DNA of 64,000 nt from Haloarcula halophila (GTDB taxonomy: Archaea > Halobacteriota > Halobacteria > Halobacteriales > Haloarculaceae), in NCBI RefSeq assembly GCF_029278565.1, contig NZ_CP119559.1:2356001-2420000 (forward strand), written 5' to 3'. Position 1 is the stretch's first letter. Each line of letters begins with the position of its first letter. Shown here one piece after another: positions 8,622 to 17,929 of the stretch. Below the pieces are notes generated by a model. It was not told the DNA's origin, did no database searches, and worked only from the letters and a program-made list of their open reading frames with translations. The position numbers and the translations under genes were made by a program.

Positions 8622-9150
8622 CGGTATCCTCCGAATCAGACAGCGAGAGCGGTGAGTCCCGCCGCTGGATTAGCATGGTACGGATATCTGGCCGCCAGTG
8701 TCTGAGACCCCGACACAGGACCCACAGGCCCGCAAGTAGTGAGAGCGCCCGCGTTCGCCAGTAGCCCCCCGCGGGCTTTCGGACCGTCTCGATGGCTTCG
8801 ATACGTTGGCCTGGGTGCAGCGTGCCGTATACGGAGAGCACGTCACCCTCGGCGAGGGTTCTCCTAACACTGGTAACTTGGATGTCCATCATTTCGCCGC
8901 TTTCAGTGCTCACCCGTACTGTGAGTGGTTCGGTTTCGACGACAGGACCGGAGATAACGACTCGGCTATCGAGATGCTCCTCGTAATCCTGGACACTTTC
9001 TGTGTCCCCAGGAAAGACGCCGGCACTGGGTTCTATCGGGGCGCCACCAAACCAGATGAGGCAAACAAAAATGGTGCTAAGCAGGAATATCGCCGCGGCT
9101 ACTCGACGACCCCGGTTCTCAGACCTCCCGGACGGACTTCGATTTTTCAG
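8614..9150 (-). CDS. Membrane-anchored protein with unusual start, unknown function
   Basis: The conventional GTG at 8913 would give 99 residues, but coding-like sequence continues in frame upstream. It includes a membrane anchor (AAAIFLLSTIFVCLIWFGG) and a soluble stretch (DYEEHLDSRVVISGPVVETE) that joins smoothly to the rest. No ATG, GTG or TTG exists between 8914 and the upstream TGA at 9157-9159; CTG at 9150 is the only near-start. Predicted product about 178 residues: anchor, an exterior beta-rich OB-like domain (VLSVYGTLHPG) and a second hydrophobic segment. Alternatives are a short frameshift near the start, since VVRRPEKSKSVREV can be read in the next frame. It overlaps the hydrolase-like gene by 8 nt. 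Confidence 0.6.
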   Translation of the reverse strand: MKNRSPSGRSENRGRRVAAAIFLLSTIFVCLIWFGGAPIEPSAGVFPGDTESVQDYEEHLDSRVVISGPVVETEPLTVRVSTESGEMMDIQVTSVRRTLAEGDVLSVYGTLHPGQRIEAIETVRKPAGGYWRTRALSLLAGLWVLCRGLRHWRPDIRTMLIQRRDSPLSLSDSEDTDA

Positions 9151-9177
9151 GTCGTCTCACCACCTGTATATACCAGC

Positions 9178-9197
9178 AGATATAAGTTATAAGTTAC
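9178..9197 (+). promoter_or_regulatory. TATA-like promoter element for the 9213 gene
   Basis: An AT-rich block with two overlapping TATAAG/TTATAAG copies sits 16-35 nt upstream of the GTG at 9213, the usual position for a haloarchaeal TATA box serving a leaderless or short-leader transcript. Surrounding DNA is otherwise mixed. No BRE could be assigned with confidence. Confidence 0.5.
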
Positions 9198-9212
9198 GTA
9201 TCTACCCATAGC

Positions 9213-10199
9213 GTGATCGCTCCGTTTGCCTCAGGCATTCAGTCCGACCCCCCAATTCAACAACTAGAGTTATCTGTCGTTTTACCGGTGTACAATGAGC
9301 AAGAGAACCTCCGGCCCCTCGCCGATGAATTATCGATAGTCCTCGACAGGGCGTATGACCACTGGGAAGTCCTGTTCGTCGATGACGGCTCGACAGATCG
9401 GAGTTTCGAGGAGCTCAAGCGGATTCACGACGACGAACCGCGGTTCAAAATCATCAGATTCCGTGGCAACTTCGGTCAGAGTGCAGCTCTCGACGCAGGA
9501 CTGGACTATGCCTCTGGCGAGGTTGTCGTCCCGATGGACTCGGACGGGCAGAACGACCCTGCGGATATCCCAAAATTGGTTGAGAAACTCGAAGAGGGAT
9601 ATGACTGTGTCTCGGGCTGGCGTAAACAGCGAGACGATCCGTTGATGAAGCGTGTCTCCTCCCGGCTTGCCTCCGGGCTTCGTAAAGCGTTCCTCGGTAC
9701 GGATCTGCATGACTACGGCTGTACGCTGAAAGCGCTTCGTCGACCCGCTGCGAAGGATATCCACCTTGACGGCGAGATGCATCGATACATACCGGCGCTG
9801 TTGAGTTGGCGTGGCTATCAGATCGCTGAGGTGGAAGTAAATCATCGGCCGCGGAAGAACGGTGAGACAAAATACTCGTGGCAGCGGTTACCGAAAGGAT
9901 TTCTTGACCTTGTGAACGTCTGGTTCTGGCAGAAGTTCTCCGGACGACCGCTACACATCTTTGGAGGGCTTGGGGTACTTTCAGTTGGTATTGGGATGCT
10001 CAGTGGAGTTTATTCTGTTTGGTTGAAAATACTCTCAGATGCTAATCTTTCGGAAACGGCGCTACCATTGTTTGCGGTATTCATGATTATGATTGGTGTT
10101 CAATTTTTTATATCGGGAATTCTTGCAGACATCGGAATTAAGGGATATCAACATGCGAAAGACGAAGAACCTTATCGAATTGACAAAATATTGAAATAA
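9213..10199 (+). CDS. GT2 glycosyltransferase (GtrB/ArnC/DPG-synthase type) with two TM segments
   Basis: 328 residues from GTG 9213. GT-A core: LSVVLPVYNEQENL (near 20-33), FVDDGSTD (56-63), DSDGQNDP (metal-binding DxD, about 110) and the RKNGETKYSW loop. Two C-terminal hydrophobic hairpin segments follow (GGLGVLSVGIGMLSG and FAVFMIMIGVQFFISGIL). This is the polyprenyl-phosphate hexosyltransferase architecture of GtrB and ArnC, making dolichol-phosphate-sugar on the cytoplasmic face. The downstream GT-C gene is the natural consumer of such a donor. Base composition changes inside this gene: the first two thirds are GC-rich, the last part AT-rich, marking the edge of the transferred island. 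Confidence 0.88.
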   Translation: MIAPFASGIQSDPPIQQLELSVVLPVYNEQENLRPLADELSIVLDRAYDHWEVLFVDDGSTDRSFEELKRIHDDEPRFKIIRFRGNFGQSAALDAGLDYASGEVVVPMDSDGQNDPADIPKLVEKLEEGYDCVSGWRKQRDDPLMKRVSSRLASGLRKAFLGTDLHDYGCTLKALRRPAAKDIHLDGEMHRYIPALLSWRGYQIAEVEVNHRPRKNGETKYSWQRLPKGFLDLVNVWFWQKFSGRPLHIFGGLGVLSVGIGMLSGVYSVWLKILSDANLSETALPLFAVFMIMIGVQFFISGILADIGIKGYQHAKDEEPYRIDKILK

Positions 10200-10214
10200 G
10201 GACAAAGTTGTAAA

Positions 10215-12443
10215 ATGAACGAAAAACCAAACATAAACCGGATTCCTAATACGATGAACAACGAGAAAATCTATGCAGTAAGTTCTGTGCTATTGATTCT
10301 ATTCTCCATTTTATATGCCTTATTTAATAATCCAGCCCCCGGATGGGTGGGGTTTATTTTGAGGAATAGTGTATTGTTTATTATCATCGTTCTACTCACA
10401 ACTTATGTTCAGTCGAACGCTACCTCAGTCGGGAAGCGAGTGTTATCCAGTCTATTTTATATTTCACTCCTTGGGACCTTATTAAACACGGTAGGTATTT
10501 TTCCCATAATTAGCAAGTCGATTTTTGTACCAAAGTGGGAAGAATTACTGTTAGTATTCTCCCTCCCATATATGTTGATTATTAATGGCCAGGAAAAAAC
10601 TCTAAACGAAATAGGACATATAAGATCCCGATTGGATGAAGCGATAGAATCTGGGATCACATTAAATAGTAATGATTATGAAAATAAAGAGAGATCATTG
10701 AGGAATTTCGTTGTCTACCCTGCAATCACAGTGATGGCAATTATGCTCATTTACTTAAGTATTCGCATACCTCTCATATCAAAGACGTTCGGGGGAGTTG
10801 TTCACAGTGATAAATATGTCACATATGTTCCGAACGCTGTGAACATGTTTCGAGCTGGTGACCCGTTCCTAAATCGAAACTTAGCATATATTCAGGCATC
10901 AGAAAGTAGCATATCACAACAAAGCTTTGACACTTTTGGCCATTTCCCATTATTGACCTGGATGCTAGCCGGTCTAATGGTGTACAGAGACGCTGTAGGG
11001 CTTGAAATTGTGGTTAGAGGTATGCTGACAGTATGGGGCTTAGTAGCCCTCTTAATAAACTATTTGTTTGTTAGAAAGGTACTGGGGATCTGGACAGCTG
11101 CTTTGGCAACGCTATTGTTAGCTGTAAATCAGCTATTTAACCTAATCACATATGTAACCGTTCTGGACTTGCCTGCCTTCTTTTTCCTTCTAATATCGAT
11201 GTATTTTTACAGTGTCGATCGTCACCAATTATGTTATGTTGCGTGTGGCCTCTCTGTACTATCTAAATATTCATTCATACTGATTTCGCCGGTTGTTATA
11301 GCCACACTCATACTAATCACAAAAAAATATAAGATATCTGAACTTTTAGAACTGAGCTCAGCGATAGGCCTCCTAATGATTGTACAAGAATTATTTATTG
11401 CAAGGATACCATCAACCAGTTTTCCAACCGATTACTTGTTAGTATCGACCCCTGCGTTAGTAATTATTTTCCAATATTATTCGTTCAAAAAGTATAGACA
11501 TTTTGTAGAAACCTGGGAGGATGGACTTTCCCCTCAACAGACTTTTGCTTTGGTATGTTCAATTCCTGGTATAGCACTGATCTTAACTTACCCATTGATA
11601 TCAAAATTCGCCAGCGGATTCCTGACAACGCCAAAACTATTATTTCATCTGCCAATGTATCAGGAAATTATAGACGATACTGGTTTGCTAATGCCAGATT
11701 TCGCATTCTTATTCTTCCCCGTGGGGATTATACTATCTATAATATTCGGCAAAAAGAGCGAATATCTAATCGGGATATTAGTAGCATGTTTCGTTTATTT
11801 GGTCGTTGCATCCAAGGTGATCTATTTTCATGAATACTATAAGATGATTTTTGTTTACATGGCTATCCTCACTGTCGCTTACTCGTTTGATACTCTTATG
11901 CGCTATACCCACAATAGGAAAGGTGATATTAATAAGATGGTAGTCCTAATTCTGCTGGTTATTTCGACTCTGATTATTGTTCCAATATCCGCTACGAACA
12001 CGACCGATAAACTTGACAATGAGTTTCAGGGTACAGCTGAGATGGCCACATATATCGATACAAATCTTCAGGATAATGAACGAAGATTACTCCGAACTCA
12101 TTTCAGAGCGAAGATTATGATACTCTACGCTGATATTTCATTCCCAATAGGTTATGGAAACGAAATAAGCCCGACTGGCGCTCGTGATAATCTGGGTAAG
12201 GAATTCCACAAATTGGATATGTATTATTACCTTTCCCATGGTGAACCAAATCTTCAAGTCTTCATGGATTTAATGGACCGTACACCGGGAACACAAACCA
12301 CACGTGAAGATCTGATATTATCACAGACTGGGCAAAGGACTGCAGACAGACAAGAGACTGGTATAAACAAAACTATGGTAGATCAGCATCTTGAACTCGA
12401 GAAAAAAATCGGCGCTTGGCGATTATATAAAATCACAAAATGA
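10215..12443 (+). CDS. Polytopic GT-C (GT39/ArnT-like) glycosyltransferase
   Basis: 742 residues, very hydrophobic, about 13 membrane segments, 15 bp after the GT2 gene. An exterior loop contains HSDKYVTYVPNAVNMF and then DTFGHFPLLTWMLAGLM, and a later segment has VLDLPAFFFLLISMYFYS, the layout of PMT/ArnT-type enzymes that use polyprenyl-phosphate sugars outside the cell. The C-terminal 130 residues are soluble. The sequence is strikingly AT-rich compared with the flanks. It overlaps the next gene by 4 nt (ATGA), so one operon. Family by architecture; donor and acceptor unknown. Confidence 0.72.
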   Translation: MNEKPNINRIPNTMNNEKIYAVSSVLLILFSILYALFNNPAPGWVGFILRNSVLFIIIVLLTTYVQSNATSVGKRVLSSLFYISLLGTLLNTVGIFPIISKSIFVPKWEELLLVFSLPYMLIINGQEKTLNEIGHIRSRLDEAIESGITLNSNDYENKERSLRNFVVYPAITVMAIMLIYLSIRIPLISKTFGGVVHSDKYVTYVPNAVNMFRAGDPFLNRNLAYIQASESSISQQSFDTFGHFPLLTWMLAGLMVYRDAVGLEIVVRGMLTVWGLVALLINYLFVRKVLGIWTAALATLLLAVNQLFNLITYVTVLDLPAFFFLLISMYFYSVDRHQLCYVACGLSVLSKYSFILISPVVIATLILITKKYKISELLELSSAIGLLMIVQELFIARIPSTSFPTDYLLVSTPALVIIFQYYSFKKYRHFVETWEDGLSPQQTFALVCSIPGIALILTYPLISKFASGFLTTPKLLFHLPMYQEIIDDTGLLMPDFAFLFFPVGIILSIIFGKKSEYLIGILVACFVYLVVASKVIYFHEYYKMIFVYMAILTVAYSFDTLMRYTHNRKGDINKMVVLILLVISTLIIVPISATNTTDKLDNEFQGTAEMATYIDTNLQDNERRLLRTHFRAKIMILYADISFPIGYGNEISPTGARDNLGKEFHKLDMYYYLSHGEPNLQVFMDLMDRTPGTQTTREDLILSQTGQRTADRQETGINKTMVDQHLELEKKIGAWRLYKITK

Positions 12444-13321
12444 GCTGTAAATCGTTTAGTAATAGTCCGAAAATATCGGTAGTGATACCCACGTATAATC
12501 GGCCTAAAAAATTGGAGAGAGCAATTGAGAGCGTTGAAAAGCAAACATACAATAACATCCAATTGATTGTTGTAAATGATTACCCGGAGGACAAACTAAA
12601 ACGATCTAACTTGCCCCCTTTTGTTGATAAGATAATAAATCATAATAGTAACCAAGGTGCCTCTGCCGCTAGAAATTGTGGAATAAAACATGCCGGAGGT
12701 GAATACATCGCTTTTCTTGATGATGATGATGAGTGGTGCGAACAAAAGTTGGAAAAACAAATTAAAACCGCTATCTCAACAGAGTGCTTAGCAATTTACT
12801 GCGGTTATAAAACGAAGAGAGAAAGTGGGAAACTAGAATCGTCTAAACAAAAACAGGAGGTTCAAGTGCGTGATCTATTAGCATATAATTGCATAGGAAC
12901 AACGTCAGTGGCACTGATTAAGGCAGAAGTGTTTGAAGATGTTGGAAATTTTGATACCGAACTTCCAAGCTGCCAAGACTGGGACCTATGGATTAGAGTT
13001 GCCACTGAATACAAGTGGAAATGTATAAATGAGCCTTTGGTTATATATCATGCAGAGAATAGCAATCGGATCTCAGAGAATCAATCTGATGTCCTCATTG
13101 GACATAGAATGCTAATGATCAAACATTCTGAACTTCTAGTCGACACGGATAGAACTACTAAGTCAAGACACTACTATACAGTTGGAAAAAAATACTATCT
13201 AGCTGAAGAGCAGTGTACAGCAAGCAAACTATTCTTCAAATCTATCAGATTTTTTCCTCCGATATTGATAAAAACAGTTTTATTTGTCTTAAACCAAGAA
13301 AGAAAAAAAAATAACAGATGA
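12440..13321 (+). CDS. GT2-family glycosyltransferase
   Basis: 293 residues. GT-A signature: ISVVIPTYNRPKKLERAIES at residues 12-31, NQGASAARNCGI and the metal-binding FLDDDDEW near 95. A Q/D-rich acceptor segment LPSCQDWDLWIRV follows, typical of inverting GT2 transferases of polysaccharide clusters. Cytoplasmic. Overlaps both neighbours by 4 nt (ATGA), so translation is coupled through the trio 10215-14250. AT-rich codon use unlike the flanking chromosome. Confidence 0.9.
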   Translation: MSCKSFSNSPKISVVIPTYNRPKKLERAIESVEKQTYNNIQLIVVNDYPEDKLKRSNLPPFVDKIINHNSNQGASAARNCGIKHAGGEYIAFLDDDDEWCEQKLEKQIKTAISTECLAIYCGYKTKRESGKLESSKQKQEVQVRDLLAYNCIGTTSVALIKAEVFEDVGNFDTELPSCQDWDLWIRVATEYKWKCINEPLVIYHAENSNRISENQSDVLIGHRMLMIKHSELLVDTDRTTKSRHYYTVGKKYYLAEEQCTASKLFFKSIRFFPPILIKTVLFVLNQERKKNNR

Positions 13322-14250
13322 GTGACCCAGACCCTCTTGTCTCAGTTGTTATTCTCTGTTGGAATAGTGAAAATAAAGTTGATAAAACACTCAACAGTGT
13401 ATTATCTATTGACAATATAGATCTTGAAGTGATTATAGTTGATAATAATTCATCAGATAGAACTACGGACATTTGTAAACAGATCCTGACCAAATCTGAT
13501 TGCCGTTATAATATTGTTAAAAATAAAACAAATATTGGATATTCTGCTGGAAAAAATCTGGGTGGAAACTTGGCAACAGGCAAGTATATTCTATTACTAG
13601 ATGATGATGTTATCGTTGATGGGGATGTATTAACAAAACTAGTTCATAACTATAATAAAGAACCAAAATCAGGATTATTAACTCCAAAAACTTACGATAG
13701 AGAGACAAATCAGTACCTTGGAGGTTGCTTCACCAAATTTGGCACAACTACTAATTATTCGAAAAACAAATTAGAAACTAGTTGTGAGATGGTAGAAGCT
13801 CCATTTGTGACGGGTGCAACCCTATTTACATCTAAGAAGTTCTGGGATGAATTAGGTGGTTTCGATGAATTTGCAAAGTTCAATCTTGATGACTTTGATA
13901 TTTCCATTCGAAGTTATTCACGAGGGCAAAAAAATTACATTATTTCTACTACAGAGGCGATCCATATTGGAGATATGTCGGAAAATCTAGCTCGTCGATA
14001 TAGGTCCTACTATTACTCTAGACAATATATATTTTGTAAGAACCTTCCTACTCTCCGGTTATTTAAGGTCTCTGTACTATTCTTTCTTTCATCATTATAT
14101 TTTTCAATGAGAGATTCTGTATCTGAAGGCGATATTTGGATACTTATTAACCATATAGTTTCTATCCTATCGTTCATTCACAAATTACCCCATATTCTGG
14201 AGAAGCGCAAAGCCACAGATCACATATCAGAGTTTCCTATATTTCAGTAA
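13318..14250 (+). CDS. GT2-family glycosyltransferase (rhamnosyltransferase-like)
   Basis: 310 residues. VSVVILCWNSENKVDKTLNS at the N-terminus, VDNNSSDRT, NIGYSAGKN and LLLDDDVIVD are the GT2 motifs of rhamnosyl- and other deoxyhexosyltransferases; the ED-like element is replaced by NLDDFDISIR. A hydrophobic stretch near residue 250 may associate with the membrane. Last gene of the AT-rich trio; an imperfectly terminating hairpin follows. A deoxyhexose acceptor step would fit with the dideoxyhexose operon 2.4 kb downstream, but that is inference. Confidence 0.87.
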   Translation: MSDPDPLVSVVILCWNSENKVDKTLNSVLSIDNIDLEVIIVDNNSSDRTTDICKQILTKSDCRYNIVKNKTNIGYSAGKNLGGNLATGKYILLLDDDVIVDGDVLTKLVHNYNKEPKSGLLTPKTYDRETNQYLGGCFTKFGTTTNYSKNKLETSCEMVEAPFVTGATLFTSKKFWDELGGFDEFAKFNLDDFDISIRSYSRGQKNYIISTTEAIHIGDMSENLARRYRSYYYSRQYIFCKNLPTLRLFKVSVLFFLSSLYFSMRDSVSEGDIWILINHIVSILSFIHKLPHILEKRKATDHISEFPIFQ

Positions 14251-14262
14251 AGCAATGATTTT

Positions 14263-14281
14263 TTGACAGAAACACTGTCAA
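14263..14281 (+). terminator. Short hairpin after the GT operon
   Basis: A perfect 7-bp inverted repeat, TTGACAG and CTGTCAA around a 5-nt AACAC-like loop, begins 13 bp after the stop codon at 14250. A short T-run precedes it rather than follows it. It could be a transcript end or processing hairpin; no classical archaeal oligo-T terminator is present directly after it. Confidence 0.3.
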
Positions 14282-14345
14282 GTTCTGAATGACCTCAGCT
14301 GGCGTCTTGCTGTCGATTGCTTAATTAGGTCATTCGTGGTTGTAG

Positions 14346-15037
14346 GGTCGCGTTAAGTTGGAGAATGAAGCGGACGAGTTCTGAGTGCTTATGTCCGAAT
14401 TCGACCGCCTCAGTGGATGTATCGAGTGGATCGACTTGTCGTTTGTGGAGCGATGCCGGACTCCTGAATGGGCGATTCAAGTAGGCATCCGGTGTCACTT
14501 GGCAGGTATATCACTTCGATATTCAAGTCAATTTCTCGATGGGTTGGGAGTCCAACGTAGTCCTGTCTCGATCCACGAGTGGGTTCACAAGGCCGACCTA
14601 CAGCCGATCTCGACGGTGACCGCGGATCACCTCGCGGTTGACGAAAAGATGATCCGCCTTCACGGGCAGAAATTTTGGTTGTACGGTGCTGTCGATCCCC
14701 CAAAGGAACGAAATCCTGCACGTTAGCCTCTTTTAGACGGCGACGAAACAGACCATGCGGTAGTTTCTGACCTGGCTTCACCGCCGATACCAGCTTATTG
14801 ACGTACTGTTTCTTGTCGACGATGCTGATTATCTCGGTCCAGTTCAGGCTGAAGATGGCTACCGATTGCAGACACTCGCACATGGAAATCGGAATGCTAT
14901 CGAACGTGTATTTTGAAAAGTAGAACGGCGAACATCCTCATTTGCAAATAGTTTCAGCCATGTCGAACTAGAGACAGCTCAAGAGTGGCTCGAAGCCTTC
15001 GCCGTCTACCACAACTCACGCCAAAATTAACGCGATG
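14346..15037 (+). mobile_element. Decayed IS6-family element
   Basis: A 692-bp element with the same terminal inverted repeats as the intact copy at 19876-20566: GGTCGCGTTAAGTT at the left and the complement of CATCGCGTTAATT at the right. The flanking 8-mers (14338-14345 and 15038-15045) differ, so no target duplication remains; this fits loss of one flank or recombination with another copy. It is in the opposite orientation to the intact copy. Confidence 0.82.
14391..15030 (+). pseudogene. IS6-family transposase, frameshifted
   Basis: The first 103 residues match the intact transposase closely (SEFDRLSGCIEWIDL through KFWLYGAVDP), after which the frame breaks at a run of C (gatcccccaaagg). 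The remainder can be followed in other frames (VDDADYLGPV and SHVELETAQEWLEAF equivalents), and a TGA follows at the FE position near 14917. At least one frameshift and one stop make it inactive. Confidence 0.85.
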
Positions 15038-15136
15038 GCCTCGTTGGGTTTGCTGTTTCAGCGTCGCAAGATCGGGGATGAGACGATGCTTGAACTATTC
15101 GTTGTGTCGACTCCAGCATCCTTCCACCGGGCATTC

Positions 15137-16528
15137 GTCTTTAGCTAAGACTCACACCTCGGTTGTGTAGCGGTGGCGAGCGTCTCTTGTAAGATCGGTC
15201 GTTGTTGGTGGGTCTTCTGAGCATCCTCGATCAGCCGCTACAGCAACGGCGGTGGCGAGTAGCCAGGGTACCTTCTGAGTTCGTGGAGGATGAGCTGGGC
15301 GTGCGACCGGAAGGTCGCCGCCCAGCGTTCCGGCGGAAACACGATCTCATCATCGGCCTGCTCGGTGACCAGATCCAACAACTCAAGACTCACCAGCAGT
15401 GACAGCAACGCCGCGTACAGTAGAATCTTCACGACATCTGGGTTGCTCGTATCGAACTCGTCCAGTTCATACTGCGTCTTCAACTCACGGAACAGCGTTT
15501 CTACTTCCCATCGACACCGGTACAGCGTCGCTAGATCTGACGGCAGGAACTCCTCTCTCAACAGATTCATTATGTAGAGATGGTAGTCGTCGGCGTCCTC
15601 GTTGCGGACGCCGACGACACGGAATCGCTTCGTGTCCAGTGACCGTGTTCCCTTGTACTGGCCCCGCTTGAACTTTGCTTCGACCTCTACGTGGATTTAC
15701 TTCCGCGAGAGGTCATCGACCACATCGTGGATCTGCTTGCCCTCCAAGGGAATGGCGCGGCCGCGCCATTCCCATAATTCCTCCATTATCAGTGGATTCG
15801 CGTTCTCTTTCAGCGACTCACGAAGTAGCCGTCGTTCTCATCAATCAACGCGAAGCGGCGGTACTTGATGTACGCTCGATCAAACAGAACTAGCCGTCCT
15901 CGCAACCACGATCCCGTTTTGAATAGCGTGCTGTCGTGCGTTTTCTCGTCCGTTACATCGATCCGTTCAATTGTCTGGTCGGTGGCGTTGTGGAGCAGGT
16001 GGAGCTTCGCTCCAGCCTGCTTCTCGTAACGGGGTTGGAACTCATCAGAGAGGAACTCGTGCAACCGCAACACTGTTCCATCAGCGATCATCATGTCCCT
16101 GAATCGGCCGATATCAGCGTCAACAGCGTCTGGAACAGCGACCTCGTCGAGTCCACGCTCGACGAGGTCGCGGAGATACTCTGCCAGCGTCGGTGTCAAC
16201 CGGTGATAGAAACCGACAGAAGAGATTGGTTCGTCAGCTGTGGCGTTGTAGCAGCGTCTGAACCCAGCGAGTGTTCGGCTCTCGCCTATGGCGAAGCCGA
16301 ACACGAGCGCCCACACGAGGACAGGAATCTGAAGCTTGCCTTCTCGCTCGACCACCCCGAGTTCCTCGGCGTGCTCTTTGAGGAACTCGGAGGGAAGCAG
16401 TGTAGTGAGCCGACGCATGATTCTCGATGAGGTGGCTCTGTTGGACACAGCTATCGCCTCTTCATTCCTCTCGAAAAGAAGCCTCGATAAGCCGCTGCTG
16501 TCACGCGGTTTCTCTCTTAGCTAAAGAC
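15137..16528 (-). mobile_element. ISH8-type IS4-family element, decayed
   Basis: The ends carry the inverted repeat GTCTTTAGCTAAGA (15137 onward and complement ending 16528). The span of 1392 bp is close to the known length of ISH8 (about 1.4 kb). It encloses a broken IS4 transposase on the minus strand. No clear target duplication was seen next to the ends. It lies between the two IS6 copies, upstream (on the map) of the dideoxyhexose operon. Confidence 0.8.
15238..16418 (-). pseudogene. IS4-family (ISH8-like) transposase, frameshifted
   Basis: The N-terminal half reads MRRLTTLLPSEFLKEHAEEL with catalytic MIADGTVLRL (first Asp) and RLVLFDRAYIKYRRF (second Asp). The C-terminal half, in another frame, has YRCRWEVETLFRELKTQYEL (YREK-type motif with catalytic Glu). 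The two halves are separated by about 240 bp (15571-15810) where the frame is lost, so the enzyme is not made. Intact relatives are about 400 residues. Confidence 0.85.
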
Positions 16529-16660
16529 GGATGATATTCAACGAATTACGGGTGAAAAAGTTCTAAGGATTACCATAGAAAGTGCCCCGTGGTCAACTCG
16601 TTGATTCAATCTTACTGATTACATCCTTCGTGAAGTACTATGTGTAACAATGCGCTCAGT

Positions 16661-17929
16661 TCACGCGTACTCGGAGACGAACTCTTCAATACTCTCAAGG
16701 ATATACTCTATCTGGGCGTCACCCATCTTGTGGTGATTACCGACGAACAGCCCGTTCTCGTGAATCAAATCTGCATCTTCAAGCTTCCCGACCTGCCGGT
16801 AGTCTATCTGCTTGAGTGCTGGTTGACGGGCCAGGTTCCCGGCGAGTATCGGTCGGGTCTCGATAAGTTTCGACTCAAGATGTTCTCGTAACTCGTCCTG
16901 GGTAAATGGCGCTTCGTCCCGGATAAGTATTGGATAAGCGAACCATGAACACCGGGTATCCGGCCGCTCGTGGAGTATATCGAACAGGTCGTCGAACTGA
17001 TCCATTTCAGCGTTCAGTTTGCGTGCGTTTGCCCGACGAATATCAATGAACTTCTCTAAGCGATTCAGCTGGTGAATACCGAAGGCTCCCTGAATCTCAG
17101 TTGGCCGGAGGTTGTAGCCGTGGGAGACGAACAGGTACCGCTCGTCAATTTCGGGTGACTCTCGGACATACTCATCCTTACTCTCCATCTCTCGAACCCA
17201 CCCGTGAGCCCGTCCGGCCCTGTTTCGGTCCAAATACTCTTCGGAGTCTGTAGTAATCATTCCTCCTTCGATCGTCGAGATGTGATGCGAGAAGAAGAAA
17301 CTGAACGTGCCGATGTCGCCGAATGAGCCCACCTTCTGACCGTCGTATTCCGCACCGTGAGCCTCACACGAGTCCTCAATGACTGCGATATCGTGCTCTT
17401 TACAAATGTCCATAATCGGACCCATCTCGCAGGGATTACCGAGCAAATGGACGAGTACAACGGCCGCAGTATCGTCCGTAACCGCCTCTTTAAACGCTTC
17501 CACATCGATAGTGTATGTTGATGGGTCCACGTCAACTAACACTGGTTTGGCGTTCACGTCCACGATGGGAAAGACACTAGTCGACCACGATACGGCCGGT
17601 ACAATCACTTCATCACCGGGCTTGATGATGTCGCCCTCGAGGGCTTTTAATGCGAGCAGGTTCGCCGACGAGCCGGAGTTTACCATTGTCGAGTGATTAG
17701 TGCCGATGTAGTCTGCCCACTGGCCCTCAAACGTCTCGACCTTCTCACCCATAGTGACCCACGTCGACAGAAGTGAGTCCAGTGATTCGATTACTTCTTC
17801 AGTGCCATAAGTTGGGCTGCTCAACCGGACAGGCGTTTCGCCAGGTTGGAATTCATCGTCGCTACGGTTCTCGAAGACAGTTCGAATCTCCTCTTCGATT
17901 GAATTGGGTACGTCGTTACAGTCAGTCAT
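16661..17929 (-). CDS. Sugar 3-dehydratase of the DegT/aminotransferase fold (ColD-like, Lys replaced by His)
   Basis: 422 residues, DegT/DnrJ/EryC1/StrS family. Residues around 75-90 (NSGSSANLLALKAL) and 180-200 (VIEDSCEAHGAEYDG) bind PLP/PMP. The active-site segment is GTFSFFFSHHISTIEGG: aligned with family members (FSFHxxKxITTGEGG), the PLP-lysine is His215. The same Lys-to-His change defines ColD and E1 (RfbH), which remove the C3 hydroxyl of a 4-keto-6-deoxyhexose instead of transaminating. After the HH motif only one cysteine is present, so the E1-type [2Fe-2S] site is absent and the glutamate-dependent ColD type is favoured. It overlaps the SDR gene by 8 nt in an operon with gmd. Predicted step: GDP-4-keto-6-deoxymannose to GDP-4-keto-3,6-dideoxymannose. 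Confidence 0.85.
   Translation of the reverse strand: MTDCNDVPNSIEEEIRTVFENRSDDEFQPGETPVRLSSPTYGTEEVIESLDSLLSTWVTMGEKVETFEGQWADYIGTNHSTMVNSGSSANLLALKALEGDIIKPGDEVIVPAVSWSTSVFPIVDVNAKPVLVDVDPSTYTIDVEAFKEAVTDDTAAVVLVHLLGNPCEMGPIMDICKEHDIAVIEDSCEAHGAEYDGQKVGSFGDIGTFSFFFSHHISTIEGGMITTDSEEYLDRNRAGRAHGWVREMESKDEYVRESPEIDERYLFVSHGYNLRPTEIQGAFGIHQLNRLEKFIDIRRANARKLNAEMDQFDDLFDILHERPDTRCSWFAYPILIRDEAPFTQDELREHLESKLIETRPILAGNLARQPALKQIDYRQVGKLEDADLIHENGLFVGNHHKMGDAQIEYILESIEEFVSEYA

Noticed and set aside
15038-15136. The 99 bp between the decayed IS6 copy and the ISH8-type element checked for a gene or target duplication
   Set aside because: No frame of note and no repeat shared with the far side of either element.
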